A stretch of DNA of 64,000 bases. It comes from Spirometra erinaceieuropaei (taxonomy: Eukaryota > Platyhelminthes > Cestoda > Diphyllobothriidea > Diphyllobothriidae). The stretch spans positions 287,548-351,547 of the forward strand of contig CACRXP010000681.1 in the NCBI GenBank assembly GCA_902702965.1, given 5' to 3'. A model generated the notes under the pieces. That model was not told the origin of the DNA, ran no database searches, and worked only from the letters and a program-made list of their open reading frames with translations. Made by a program: the position numbers and the translations under genes. Positions 22,738 through 35,103 of this stretch are shown piece by piece (within the stretch, counting starts at the first letter, position 1; each line of letters starts with the position of its first letter).

Positions 22738-24960
22738 AAATTCAGTTCAGTTCAGTTCAGTTTATTGGGGGAAATGTAGGTCTTCACCTTTGAACTCCCT
22801 ATTTGTTTACAAGCAACTGCAAAATCTCAAAAACTCGAAAAGGTATCATAAAGTAACAAATAATCGCAAAAGCGTCAGGTCTGTACAGGCAAACAAACTG
22901 TCTCGAATTATAATGGTACGAGCAGTTGTAGAGCTGTCGTTTCGAGTGCAGCGAAATAAATAATATGTCCGGGGACAAAATTTGCATATGTGTATGCCAG
23001 TAAGCGTAGGCGATGGGTTGGACAATAATAAGTTCAATTTAAAATGTTACTGAAATACAGCAAGTAGTATTATAATAGCGGAATTTTTTCGAGGTAACAG
23101 AGATCGGGGTGGTAATTTAGTGCACACTGCTACACAAATCCAGCTTCCTCTTAAAAACCTCGACGGAAGCAGACATAACGACATCCACAGGCAGGGCATT
23201 CCAGACTTCTACCACTCTGTTGGAGAAGAAGAACTTTCGTGTGTCCGGTCTGGCCCCTGTCACACGCAGTTTGAATGGATGGCCTCGTAGATTTGTGGTG
23301 GTTGCTAACTCGAAGAAGTCACCCGGTACGAGGCTGCAGTCCTGACCGCGTATGATACGGAAGACTTGTATCAGGTCACCCCGTAACTGACTGTAACTCA
23401 AGGGAAAGAGATGAAGTTTAGCTAACCGCGTTGCATATGGTAGTGAACCCTGTCCTGCCACAAGTTTCGTTGCACGCCTTTGAACCCTTTCAAGGATGCT
23501 GAGCCCCTTCGCGGTCCAGGGTCTCCAAGCTTGGGTAGCAAATTCTAGTTGCGGACGCACAAAAGTTCGAAAGACTTTAGCGAAGCAGTCTTCGTCAAAG
23601 GCAGAGAAAGCCCGCTTGACAAGGTAGAGGACTGACATTGCAGAATTGGCTATCTTCGTGCAGTGCAGCGAGGGTTTGAGCGAGGTCGTAATCCATACTC
23701 CCAAGTCCTTCTGCGAGTCCACTTCTTGCAGTGGTATACCATTTATGCAGTAGGCCATATGGTTCGGAGAGCGAGCTCTGCCGACTCGTAGAATATTGCA
23801 CTTTTTCTCGTTCAACGGCAGAAGCCAGGCCTTTGACCACTGTTGGAGTCGATTTAGGTTCGCCTGCAAATGCTCTTCGTCATCTGCAGTTCGAATGACG
23901 CTCCAGAGCTTAATGTCATCCGCAAACATGGCGACACCACAATCCAGTTCACTCACGCAATCGTTGACGTAAATGATGAACAAAATAGGGCCAAGAACTG
24001 AGCCTTGTGGAACACCGCTTTCAACGGCAACCTCCGTCGACGTCTGGCCACCGACATGGACAGTTTGACAACGGTCTAACAGGAAGCTTTGAATCCATTT
24101 TAAGAGGTTACCCCTAACGCCTGTTCGGCTCAGTTTGTGCAGGAGTCGCTGATGTGGGACACTATCAAATGCCTTTTTAAAGTCGATATAGACGACATGC
24201 AGCGCACTGCCTTCATCAACTGACCGAGTCCAACGTTCCAAACAGTTGAGCAGGTTAGTCACGCAAGACCTGCCACTACGAAACCCATGCTGCGCATCAG
24301 ATAATAAATTATGCTGCCCTAGGAAGCGCATCAGCTCTCGCTTGATTATTTTCTCCATGAGTTTGCAGCAGATGGAAGTGAGGCTAAGTGGCCTGTAATT
24401 GTTTGCAGAGGCCTTGCTGCCTCCTTTATGTAGTGGTGTGATCCGCGCAGATTTCCAGTCGGCGGGCAAGCCGCCGGCTTCGAACGAGGCTTGGAAAAGC
24501 ATGGACAATGGTTTGGCTAGTTCGGCAGCGAGCTCCTACAGTAAATTAGGCGGTATGTCGTCTGGACCTGGTGATTTCGACTCATTTAGCGTCATTAGCT
24601 CTTTGCGAACCGTCGCTTAATCAAAAGACACAGACTCGATTTTTGGACCCTCATCGAAGTCGTAGTCGGGGGGAGTTAATGGACTTTCACTAGTAAAGAT
24701 GGATTTGAAAAATTGTGAAAAGTGCTCAGCTTTTTCTCCATCCTCACTAATCTCTACGTCTCCGCTAGTCCTTAGGAGGGGGATTGGATCTCTGTTTCGT
24801 GTGCTGCTTCTTATGTAGCTGTAGAATAATTTTGGATTTTCCATAGCACGATTTAATAGGTCTTTTTCAAAATTTTGCCGTGTCCTGAGGATCAGCCGCT
24901 TGACTAAGTTCCTCTGTATGATGACATCACCGGCATTTCTTCTTATAAGTGTTTAACGGC
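22738..24960 (-). mobile_element. CR1/Jockey-like LINE, 5'-truncated, nearly intact RT
   Basis: One minus-strand frame runs from about 24960 to 23117, interrupted only by TAA (24617-24619) and TAG (24536-24538). The open part 24508-23117 gives 463 residues. RT motifs in order: N-N-Y-R-P-L-S-L-T, G-F-R-S-G-R-S-C, Y-I-D-F-K-K-A-F-D-S-V-P (motif A Asp), G-V-P-Q-G-S-V-L-G-P (motif B), M-F-A-D-D-I-K-L-W (motif C catalytic Asp pair), then W-R-P-W and E-R-V-Q-R-R-A-T. The element lacks the APE endonuclease. Its 3' end is a short AATAAACTGAACTGAACTG tail (22765-22741 on the minus strand), also found at the 3' end of the LINE at 55270-59735. RT copies its own RNA by target-primed reverse transcription (known for the family). 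Confidence 0.85.
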
Positions 24961-25072
24961 ATATTAATTTGGTTTTTTTTCTAAATATTAGTAACCTGAG
25001 GATAGAAACATCATTCATGCTTGCGATCATTACGTAGTGGACCTAGGTATGTGGATAAACAGACTTGTGCTT

Positions 25073-25210
25073 TGGTTATTTCAGAGCGATATTGTATAGG
25101 CAGATATGTGCTGTCAGGCGACGCGTGTCAGCCCACATGTCCACGTGCGACCAATGATCGTGCGACAGTTTGACTGCCAACGTGGTTAGTTACTGAAACT
25201 GCTCTAGTAT
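25073..25210 (+). promoter_or_regulatory. Conserved promoter block of L4
   Basis: About 140 nt align with 62995-63130 upstream of L7. Shared elements are ACGCGTGTC (25121-25129), CCAAT (25151-25155, 93 nt before the ATG) and GCTCTAGTATATT, possibly TATA-like, about 40 nt before the ATG. Confidence 0.45.
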
Positions 25211-25243
25211 ATTTGTAGTGAATCTGCATTGCTGTGACAAAAA

Positions 25244-26196
25244 ATGATTCCTCGTATCGCTGTTCTCATCTTGTTTCATTGTGCAGAATGCTGTTTTTTC
25301 AAAAAAAGGTGAGTAATTTTGAAGACTTACATACTTTCTCAAGACATAAGAAATATAGCATAGAAAATTGTGGAAATACTTTGGCTTTGCTATATCCTAA
25401 CTATACTGATCGTTTCCTGTTCAGCGATTGTATAGTAGTGATTCCTGAAACATTCTTTTAACACCAGTCGTTTTCCTCAAAATTCTCACTTATAAATGCT
25501 TTTGTCAAAATTTCACAGTCTTTTATATCCTTAGGAATACCGAAATGTCCAAGAAATGACGAAGATATCATTACCGATGAAGTCGCTGAATATCTGGCAC
25601 GTCAAACCTACCGTCATGGCTTTGAAAAAATAATTTCCCTGGCCGATAATTCACAGTTAAAACTCAAAGTGCTCATACATCAGACATCCCTACATTTCGA
25701 CTGCACATTCTTAAGTGATGTAGCACCCGCAAAATACCTACGGTACACATGCCGATCGCAATTTCCTGATGCCGAAATACATATCAAACATCAAGTAAGA
25801 TAGTGAAGATGAGATGTATCCGTATTTTATAACTACTTTCTAGTAATTGGCACAACATAATAATTATTATGAATTGCATAATACTTTTTCTTAGGAACGA
25901 CCCCATAAAATAGTTACAAACTTCTGGAGAGATATCGGATGTTTAATTGCTTTATACCCAACTTGTCATTAAAGGCGACCCTCGATATCACTTATTGGAG
26001 AAGGGAATTTGACTCGCCAAATAGGATTCGACTGTCCTCTGTTGAGATTTGCAGTTCTCATACAAATGCTCATAAATGCGCTTATGAACCCATCAACTCC
26101 AGTTTATTAGGCTTGTTAGATATGTGGTCTCCTGACGTTTATTTATTATTGACCTGGGACTTTTTGGATGTTCACTTCAAAGAATGTCTTCAGTAA
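25244..26196 (+). pseudogene. L4: secreted family member with two single-base lesions
   Basis: Exon 1 (25244-25308) encodes a signal peptide with F-H-C-A-E-C-C and donor GTGAGT. It is 65 nt instead of 64; the extra base lies in an A7 run just before the donor and puts exon 2 out of frame. Exon 2 (25535-25794, 260 nt) is open in the family frame: I-P-K-C-P-R-N-D-E-D, E-V-A-E-Y-L, F-D-C-T-F and Y-T-C-R-S. Exon 3 (25895-26196) is 302 nt, one base short in its first third, and ends E-C-L-Q-stop. The two lesions do not compensate each other. Introns are short (226 and 100 nt) and match L7 in length. This is a pseudogene or a locus with homopolymer-type assembly errors; transcription is unknown. 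Confidence 0.7.
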
Positions 26197-26748
26197 CCAT
26201 GGACATGGCTTAACTGTCAAAGAAGCGGAACTGACTGCTTTACAATAAGGATAAAGGAATACATTTTCTATTTTGACATATGATTTCCGTACGCTTGGAT
26301 TTTTATGTGCATTATGTCTATCCCGCTGGCAAGTCAGTATACCGAAAGCCATTTTGTACATTTGATTTTAGCCCGTAATTTATTTGGGGTTTTACGCAGA
26401 CTGTCATAGGTTATAATGAATGGAATCCATAGACATCAAGATACGCGGATGAAACCAATTAATTTCACCTGTTCTAGGACATGTAGTCGTAAAACGTCAG
26501 CTCGTGACAAATACCTGGCAGGAGATTCGTCGAGAAATAGTCGGTGTGTTGTCCTTATTTCAAATTCGATCTGAAACAGGACAACGTTTAAGGACCGTTC
26601 GTAATCGCCAAGATATTATAACTTCAAACAAGGCAATGATGATTTAGCATTTATAAAACAAGTCGTCCAGTTCCAACAATGTTCACTGCCATTGTAACCA
26701 GTTAGGCACTTCTGAAAACAAATGTTTGCATGATAAATCCCTGTCGTG
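26197..26748. other. No recognisable gene
   Basis: 3' flank of L4; no clear AATAAA close to the stop and no other coding seen. Confidence 0.4.
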
Positions 26749-28805
26749 TCAGTATATTTTAATGGTATCGATTTAATTGTGAGACATGAATACGACAAGA
26801 CAAGTCGATTTTAGACCAGGTAAGAGTTCAGCAGTAGCACTGAAGGATAGAACAGACTATGTGGCGAAACCAGGGGAAATACTGTCGGATCTTTCCAAGT
26901 TTTCGAAATCCAAGAATGTTGAGGATCACACAGAGTCTGCCGAGGGTCCGTTGACGATTATTCTCAGAGATCTCTGCAAAAAGGTTATTTGTCTAATAAA
27001 GAGTACAAGTAAGTGAGTCTGGTGGGCACGACAATACCCAGAAATCATGACCTTTCTAAAATCCACAGACAAGGGCTGCGCCTACGTCTAATGTTGGCTA
27101 TGAGGCATTCGCCCTATCGCACCGTTGCAAAATGGTTAGTGGATAGACTGAAGCCACTGCAAGGTCATCTGTATCGTCGAAGTATGAAAAATTCTTTGAG
27201 TTCGTTGAAGCTATCAATAATATTAACGTTGATGGACGAAAGATGCCATTACTGCATTTATGATCGCTGTTAACCAACGTACCCGTGTCGGAAACAGTAG
27301 ATTATCTTTATGGTCTTATTCGTGACACGAACTACCTATAGGCATGCCAGTAAAAACGCTAAAAGAACTACTGACGCGCACAAAATGTCCAGTTTTCGTG
27401 CAATGTTCAACTATACAGACAAATAGATGGCGTGGCAATGCGATCACCTCTTGGACCGTTCCTTGCAAATAATATTATGGGCAAATTAGAGAAGACAATA
27501 TTACAAGATACCATTGATGACCTTGTCTTCTACGGTAGTACGCGGATGATATCTTCTATCCGGCGGATGGTACCACCTATATGAACGACCTTGTCCGAAA
27601 GTTCAATAGTGCGCACCCCTGGCTAAAGTTCACTGCTAAGTCTGAGGCAGATAACGAAATTGCGTTTCCCGATGTCCTTCTACACAGGCAGGATGATGGG
27701 CCTATCCAGCCCTAGGTGTTCCGAAAGAAAACCTGGACGGGAAAATGCATTAATTTCCACAGATCTGTACACCTCAACATCAAACGAAATCCAGGCCAGG
27801 AATAGGCAGCTAGAGTAAGGCGCATATAGTCAACTGAATCTACTGAATCAGAGCTCCAACAGCTGCGGAACACAGTTCACGTGAACGGATACCCAGATAG
27901 ATTTATTCTCCGAAATATTAGGGAACACATTTAAAAGCCCACTGTTGCGACTGCAGAAAAGAATGGTTTATTCATAAGACTGCCTTTTGTAGGGGACGCA
28001 GCGAGCGAACTAGTCAGACGGCGCGTAACTACAGCTCTCACGAGAGCAGTCCCCTCGGCAAATTTACGCGTATGTTGCACAAACTCTCCCCACCTACGTT
28101 TTGGAGGTAAATACCTACTACCGTTGGAAGCCACATCTATGTGCATCTACTCATTCACTTGCTACTGTGGAGCGGGATACATCGGCCTTACAAAAATACA
28201 CCTAGTAAAAGGAGGTGAGTAAACATATGCCGGCCTCTTTAGACAGAGGTGATACCCGATTGATTTCGAGTTCTATTCTCGCACACATAATCAGTACGGA
28301 CCACCGAGTCAATGTCAAGGAAGCATTTCGTGTTGTTTATTGGACACCAACAATCTTCTCTAAAGACCTACGCCAACAGACGATGCAGTGGCTATACGGT
28401 TAGCGAATCCGATTTCATGCTGTCAGAAAACGCTTACACTAGCGCACTCTCTGCCGTGACCAACGCCAACCTCAAGTGATGACGACATGCCGCCTCAAAT
28501 CCCTAATCACAGTGATGCGTACTCCGTGTACTGGATCCAGGAATATCACTTAAAGACTCGCGCACCCCCCTCCCCCATCTGAAAGGACCAAAACCCACAG
28601 ACTTCGTCATGCGGGCGGCGTGGGGAAGATGAGTGTTAATGAGTTAATCGTCATTGAGGTACCTATAAACATTGTTAAATTTGTACATTTCATTCCTTCA
28701 TGTAACTATTTGGACTTGCGAAGAATTACCGAAAACACGGGCCAGTCTATATAATGGTATCGATTAAAGTGTGAGAAACGAATACGACTAGACAACTCAA
28801 TTTCA
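26749..28805 (+). mobile_element. Penelope-like element with RT and GIY-YIG remnants and terminal direct repeats
   Basis: RT pieces in order: S-K-I-H-R-Q-G-L-R-L-R and V-A-K-W-L-V-D (27065-27155), D-G-V-A-M-R-S-P-L-G-P (27425-27465), Y-A-D-D-I-F (27538-27560, catalytic Asp pair) and F-T-A-K-S-E, then F-P-D-V-L-L-H-R (27625-27690). The endonuclease start Y-C-G-A-G-Y-I-G is at about 28160-28190. Multiple frameshifts and stops make it inactive. Similar flanks at 26749-26815 and 28740-28805 (TGGTATCGATT, GTGAGA, GAATACGAC) are direct repeats like the pseudo-LTRs of Penelope elements. The element is related to 51390-52040. Confidence 0.75.
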
Positions 28806-29228
28806 GTTTGTTTTTACATGCAAATGGTCTGTTGGATTGAGGCGAGAATGGGAAAATAAGACGTAGCGATTCCGGAGACAGCGAGGAGTACGGAGTAGTA
28901 CGAGAATCGTGAAATAGATCTTTTATATAACCGGTCTTTCGCGATATCAGGATAGTGTGGAGCGAATTCATTTGTGCGAACAAGGCCAGCTTCCTTTTAT
29001 TAATGGACGTAGCTCTTTTTCTGGCTAAAATATGTTGGCCTCGTGGTGGGCCCTTGTTAATTATAAGAATTCCTCCGGAAAGGCTGTTATATAAAAAGGG
29101 AACGGAAACACCACTTGACATGGTGGAAAAACCGAAAACAGAGCCATAAAAAGATGGATTCCCGAACAATCTGTTGATTCGAAAAATTCTGAGGACCTGG
29201 TAAATTCAACCATGAGTAGAGCAAGTGT
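28806..29228. other. Short unassigned stretch between PLE and R1 copy 2
   Basis: A 140-residue minus-strand frame (29169-28747) overlaps it but shows no motif; probably chance or repeat-derived. Confidence 0.3.
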
Positions 29229-31660
29229 TTATTTCGAAAGTCCATCCCACGTCGGATTTAACTAACATGCTTTATCAGCCTATCATTATATCCGTCAGTA
29301 CCGTGTGACGCTGCTGAGCATCGTTGCAGCTCAAATGAAGAATTTGCAAGCGGACGGCCTAACATTGCAGGCAGGGTTTAATGCTTATTCGATCTCTTAA
29401 TTATAAGATTGAAAATATCTGGCATAATCGATTGGAAAATGTTTAAATATAATATAATATAAAAGCGTCTGGAGATAAACGTTGTCTTGAAACGCACATG
29501 CATCACGAATTATTGTGCACGTACAATTACTAGCCGACTTTTATCCTAATTTTAGGTGTTTCCGAATTATGGAAACTAATCACCAATCGTCGTCGCTTTT
29601 ATTCTGAGTCCGCGAAGTATGTTTTTAGGTCCCGGCGGCATGTAGCGCTGACCGCCGTAAGTGTACCTGCAGACGCTTGATTAGGTTAGGCGGCGTTTAC
29701 ATGCACAAGTAGAAATCACGTCATCCACAGATCGACGGTGTATTCTCCCCTCTCAATAATCCAACTTTTATCAGCATAGGCTAAAACTCTATTGAGAAAT
29801 TGCTTCAGACAGCATTGGATTTGATCGACACATCAAGAACTTGCAGGACAGACGGCGTAAGGCTGGGTTGTCTGAAGTTTGTAAGTGAACATAAAGAGGT
29901 CAGTACTACTTTGTGGACTGGCGTATGTCTGGAGTTGGAAATTCGGTCAGCTTTTTGAGGTGACATGTCTCTCGGTCGTCTTGTTGGTTTGGTCGTCGCG
30001 GCATGCTATGGTTCTGCTTTGAAGTGGCGTCGACCTTAGCGCGAATTTTACACATTCTAGTCGAGTAAACAATTTACAGCTTCGTGAGTTGATGATTAAG
30101 TTTATAGTTTGGCGAGTGTCGCAGGTCTGTCTTAGTTGTTGGGTGTATTCGATGGCTGGAGCTAATGCTCAATCAATCGGAAAATCTGAGGAGACAGACA
30201 CCCTATGGGCGCATAATTGGCGTAACTGGCATCTGCACAGACGTTTGCCCTCATTAAAGCCCGAACCAGTTTGTGTATTTCTACTTTCGCTTGCGTTGAA
30301 CCTCGGGTTGAAGAGAACATCGGACGAAGTCGGAATGCGTTTTTTTTTAAATTAATCTTTGCATGTTTGTTTGTCAAAGTGGTCGAGAAATTGTTTGATA
30401 AATTGGTCGCTCGTTGCAGCCGATTAAATTGTGCACATATATATTTGTGCCGTAAGTCGCAAACCAACGATCTGTTTACACATTATCAAGGCATTGACAA
30501 AGTAGTTGTTGGACGGGCAGGAGCAGGATGAAATTTCGTGCTATTGAGGGGGTGCATTCATAACCTCTGGAACAACAACGCTCCTCGAATGTATGCTAAC
30601 AGTGGCTGTCGGTTTTGTGTGCATATCATCATCTCGATTTCCTGATTTGCCGCAGACTGCTTTGGTGCGATGGCGTGCCAATAAAAACAGTAAAAGGGGA
30701 ATGTATTATCTTGTCTCAGTGTCATATTTATTTTATGTAGTGTTTCAAATGAAGTCTAACTATCCGACATCATGAAATGTTAACAGAAAATTCAATAGAC
30801 GTTTTCGACTATGAATAGTTACTTAAATGGAATTTTTGTACTCGTCACCACGCAACATGATCCCAGGATATTACGGACACGAGGTACTGCCGTCTCCTGA
30901 CTGTGTTTCTTTGGCGCCCAGCAAAACCACACTAGCAGAAAGAGCGACTGTTTATTCTAATTGCGTCGCGATACTCAAAAATATTAAAATGGTTGTTTTA
31001 GGGAAATGCGCTCTAGAATGTCATTGTACCACGGTTCTCAAAAAGGTTGTTCTATTTTCCTTCCGTATGGTTTTTGTGCGTTCAAACTTTTCCCTGAATA
31101 AACACGGGCATTTATGGTTGTCGTTATTAAAATGTCATATAATTATCATGAAATGTTCAAACAACAACCTATCAACGAAAAGGCACGAACAATTACCTCT
31201 CCATTTAATAAAAAGTCATGTAAAATGCTTCCTTGCAAGCCACACACAGGAGTTTAGGGTCTCCTTCGGTGTGTCCTTGCCGCAAACCCCGAAAACGTTT
31301 CACTTAATTATAGTCTTTTACAGCAATAATAGGAAGAATGCGCACGTAAATGTCAAACCCAATTATCATGCTTTATATGAAACCGATATTAATCGTGCTA
31401 TTATGTCTTCAGTTTATTACAGTAATCAGCAGGCGTCACACAGAAGGCCATGTTATTTTTCAACCAACGTTTGCACCTGCTGGTCTATATAGAGGAAACA
31501 GGCATCACTCTAACTCACAGAGCAGATGCATGGAATACAAAACCCTATAATATATAGAAATTATATATTAAAGGAATATAAACGCATACGTTTCGATTGG
31601 AATCCAGTCCACAGTCGACAATATTAGTAATACGCTATAGCGGTGTTAGTTACGCGGTCG
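29229..31660 (+). repeat. Unclassified long repeat R1, copy 2
   Basis: Aligns in order with 9836-12475. It includes a 221-residue plus frame (30827-31492), which I regard as incidental because the paralogous stretch in copy 1 is broken into different frames and contains the 163-nt duplication. Near 29845 it carries the GACAGACGGCGTAAGGCTGG module also seen near 10490, 34446, 35766 and 45850. Confidence 0.5.
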
Positions 31661-33569
31661 TCTGAGGCATAACCAAATATTTCCGCAAGCAAGTGCAGCT
31701 GAATTTTGATCGGTTTCTCAATTCTGTCATTTGCAATTACTTGCGCTTCGAGATGTCAGTTGGGAGACACCTCACAACAGCCGCCAATTTCTTCCAGACG
31801 GCTCACTGCACGTCCGATTTCCGAAGTTCTGGTAGGGAGGACAGTGCTCTCAGTTTAATTGATCGACCATTGTATTCTGAACTTGCGGCCTTTTGTTGTT
31901 CAGCATGGCCGTAAGTCAAGACTGAATACAGGATTGTGAATTCTGATATTCCATTGATATAAGCTGATGTCACATTAAGCAAGGAGGCGCACAGACCCAT
32001 GGAATAAAACCAACGAAGGCATTCAAATTGACGTATGCGAATGACCGCACACTGTATACAAAATTAAGGAGGATGAGACTCAGATATCGTCAATTGAAAA
32101 CATTTGATTAATCACCGTATAAAAATTACGAACGTTTGCATAAAGATGTACAGAATAATTGTTTAAAGACTGCTGAACCCCTTAGAATAAGCAGCTACAA
32201 TCATCAAAACTAGAGGCTGAAAAACTTACCAGACGCCAGACCATGAGGCCAAAAGACTTAATGCCACGAATGAGTCGTTTCCCGGATCTTGTGCAATTGC
32301 GGACATAGCAACAACGTCAGAGACACTTGGAGATTATTCCTGACGCAGATGACCAAGGACACAACATTGTTGAGCGTGTGAGGCATAAGCACTCAACTAC
32401 CAGCTTACTTGACAGGAACCGGCCGCATTTTCCATTTTCAAGAGGTCGAATTATTCACAAAGGATGAAAACCGCATGAGCGTTGAGCTACTCAGAGCATG
32501 AATCTCAGGCCCGCAATCCAGCAACGAGCGCAATTATTTCCTTTTACCATATTAGGCGCTGAGGTATTTCCTGGGCATGGGAATGAGACGCGTGTCGAAG
32601 GCGGGATCTAGCAACAATCTCGGATGGTGAAATTGCGACAATTAACGATCGGTGGCTAACTGATGGGTCATCATCGCCTCAATTACGACTCATAGTGGTG
32701 ATCGCGAGAGCTGTTAATTATAGTAGGAATATAGTCCCACGGCAGTTACGCACTATATGGAAAAAAAATTATGGGTGTCTAGATTGCCTTTATCTGCGTC
32801 TGAGTCTGAAAATTGGCTTATGTAAGGCAAATAAAACGTTCGGTTCAATTGGTCATATCCTTACGTTCTGAACTGGTTGCTCTATCACGGATTTTCGCTT
32901 CGACCGACAATGCAAAGATAAAATGGCTAACGAAAAATTATTTTATTCATCAATTCCAAGAACTCATTCACTTTGTTGTCTACACACAGAATGACTAACT
33001 GTAATTTTCAATAATAATAATAATAATAATAATAATATAACTTCCAATCTCTTACCTTTGATAGGTCTCGCAAAAGGAAATTAGCAGGTATAGAATGGCG
33101 TATTGAAGCATTCGAAAATGCCCGCCAGAGGTCTAGAGAAGACGGAAAAATCCTATTCGGTACTTGTTATCAAAAAGTAACTGTCAAAAAGTAACTGTCA
33201 AGTATTAAACATCCATGTTGCTTCCTATGATTTACAAAATGGAATGTCGTGTAGTTTTAACTCAAAACACAATTGCAGATTACGACAATCGGTTTGAGAT
33301 ATCGCACTTGGGGAATAAACAACGTATTATGAAGTACCAATAACTCAGGAGTGGATTCACACCGTATCATTGTTTTTTCGAAACTAACAACTTTCAAATG
33401 TGTGGCAGAGATCAAGAACAGGCAACCAGCAACCAGACCGATGTCGGCCAAAATATACTACCAGAAGAGATACAACGGGTTTTGGGGATGAATTGATATA
33501 GCGCTGTTTGGCCTTGTTGGCCTTCATTTACCCAGTCATAACTCTGATCACTCGCTTTGATAGGAAACT
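31661..33569. other. No recognisable gene; contains an (AAT)n microsatellite
   Basis: A perfect AAT trinucleotide run lies at 33010-33036. A short direct repeat of AAAAAGTAACTGTCAA occurs near 33173-33200. No coding is supported. Confidence 0.5.
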
Positions 33570-35103
33570 CAGACATTTTGCCGGACCGAGGTTCACCAGT
33601 GCCTCGCCGACTGCCCATATTTGTCGCTGCATATCAGATGTTTTGTTACATAGGTATGGACAGACACCGTTTTTGTCCGTCCTTTCCTCCAGCCAGAGAC
33701 GGGAATGGAGACACTTAAGGATACAGGTAATTGTTGCATTAAATTACAACGACGTTTTTTCAGAGTTAGTGTTTATGCAATGCCAAAGTCTACGATAGGA
33801 TTTAAAGTTGAATCAGGCTTGGGGTTTTGTTATTGCTAAAAACCCCACCTGACAGTTAACAGAAGATCATCTTAATAAAAAAAGTTGGCGTTTCTAGTTT
33901 GCGGCTTGGCGGGGTCCACATAATGTACCCATATACAAACATCTTTACTGGCTCGTACAATGTGCAACAAAACTGTCAATGCCGTTTTGCAAATGACAAA
34001 TGTCAGATTCCAGCCACCTACCACATTAAAGCCTGAATAGATTTTGCTTATATGGTCATAATTTCCATGTGTTGACGGTCTGATGAGAATTATTGGGCAC
34101 TGGTACTGGGTAGTAGCAAAACGTTGTGAATGACTTGGTTGTTAATCTTGTCGATTAGTTGAAATTTCCAATTGCATTTCTTACGCGCCTGTGAGATTAT
34201 CTTTCTAACATGCAGCACAGACTGCAATACCTATACGTGGGATTTTCAGTTAATGTCATATAGACAAACTATGAAGAAATGTTGAAAGCGGCATCCACGC
34301 ACAAGAGAGTGTTTCTTACTTGAGTCATAATTCTACATTTAATCACATGACCTTTTTGAAGGGATAGGTATTTTAACTATTAAAGACAGAGGATGATCAC
34401 CCGTCTCATATAGCATCTATTCTAGCCGAAATGTCTGCACGATGTGGGAGAGGTGGCGTAAGTACGGGTTTTTTGACGTCTTGTCGCAGAAACTAGAAGA
34501 AGCCAGAGTTAGTTTGTTGATTGGCATGTGTCTACGGATGCAAAGGCTCTCGGCCCCTAGTCGGCCTCTCTGTCAGTCCAGGGCAGATTTCTTTGACGTA
34601 ATGTTGCACCATAGCACGGATTTTTGCAATTACAGGGCTGCATACATTACCAAGCTCCTAGGTCGACAAGAGTGAACGACCCAGTATTTAGTTAGTCTGC
34701 GGGCTCATTCAGTGATAGGAAATCAAGCATAATCAACTCGCAATGAGCAGGTGATAGACATAGATGTGTGACTGAAGTCTGTGCAGTAAATCATCCTGAG
34801 TGAGGTCTATAACACTAAATGTTTATATTTCTAACTGTGTTCACGCCCAGCAGCAGTTTCTCGATATCACCAATTAAAACTAGAACGCGTTAGCTCAAGG
34901 TATGTTTTGCAGTTTGATTTTCATTTGATTCAGTTTATTTGGTAAGGGTAACCGGCAATGCGTTAGCTTAGATTACCCTGCATTGTTAACTTGGCCTGAC
35001 TATACAGCCACCTATAACTTGTTGATGCGTTTAGTTGGTCACTCCTGAACAGAGAACTGTTTCACATTCTAGAAGAATCAGCACAGCAAATCGTGGAGGT
35101 ACA
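33570..35103 (+). repeat. Tandem repeat R2, unit 1
   Basis: Starts CAGACATTTTGCCGGACC and aligns with unit 2 at 35104-36424. The spacing is 1,534 nt before, and 1,320 nt after, a stretch of about 214 nt (about 33735-33945) present only here. A 77-residue frame (34442-34675: K-Y-G-F-F-D-V-L-S-Q-K-L-E-E-A) has an equal-length counterpart in unit 2. Confidence 0.8.

Noticed and set aside
30827..31492. 221-codon open frame on the plus strand
   Set aside because: It lies inside repeat R1; the paralogous interval in copy 1 is broken into other frames, and no domain or splice signal supports a gene.
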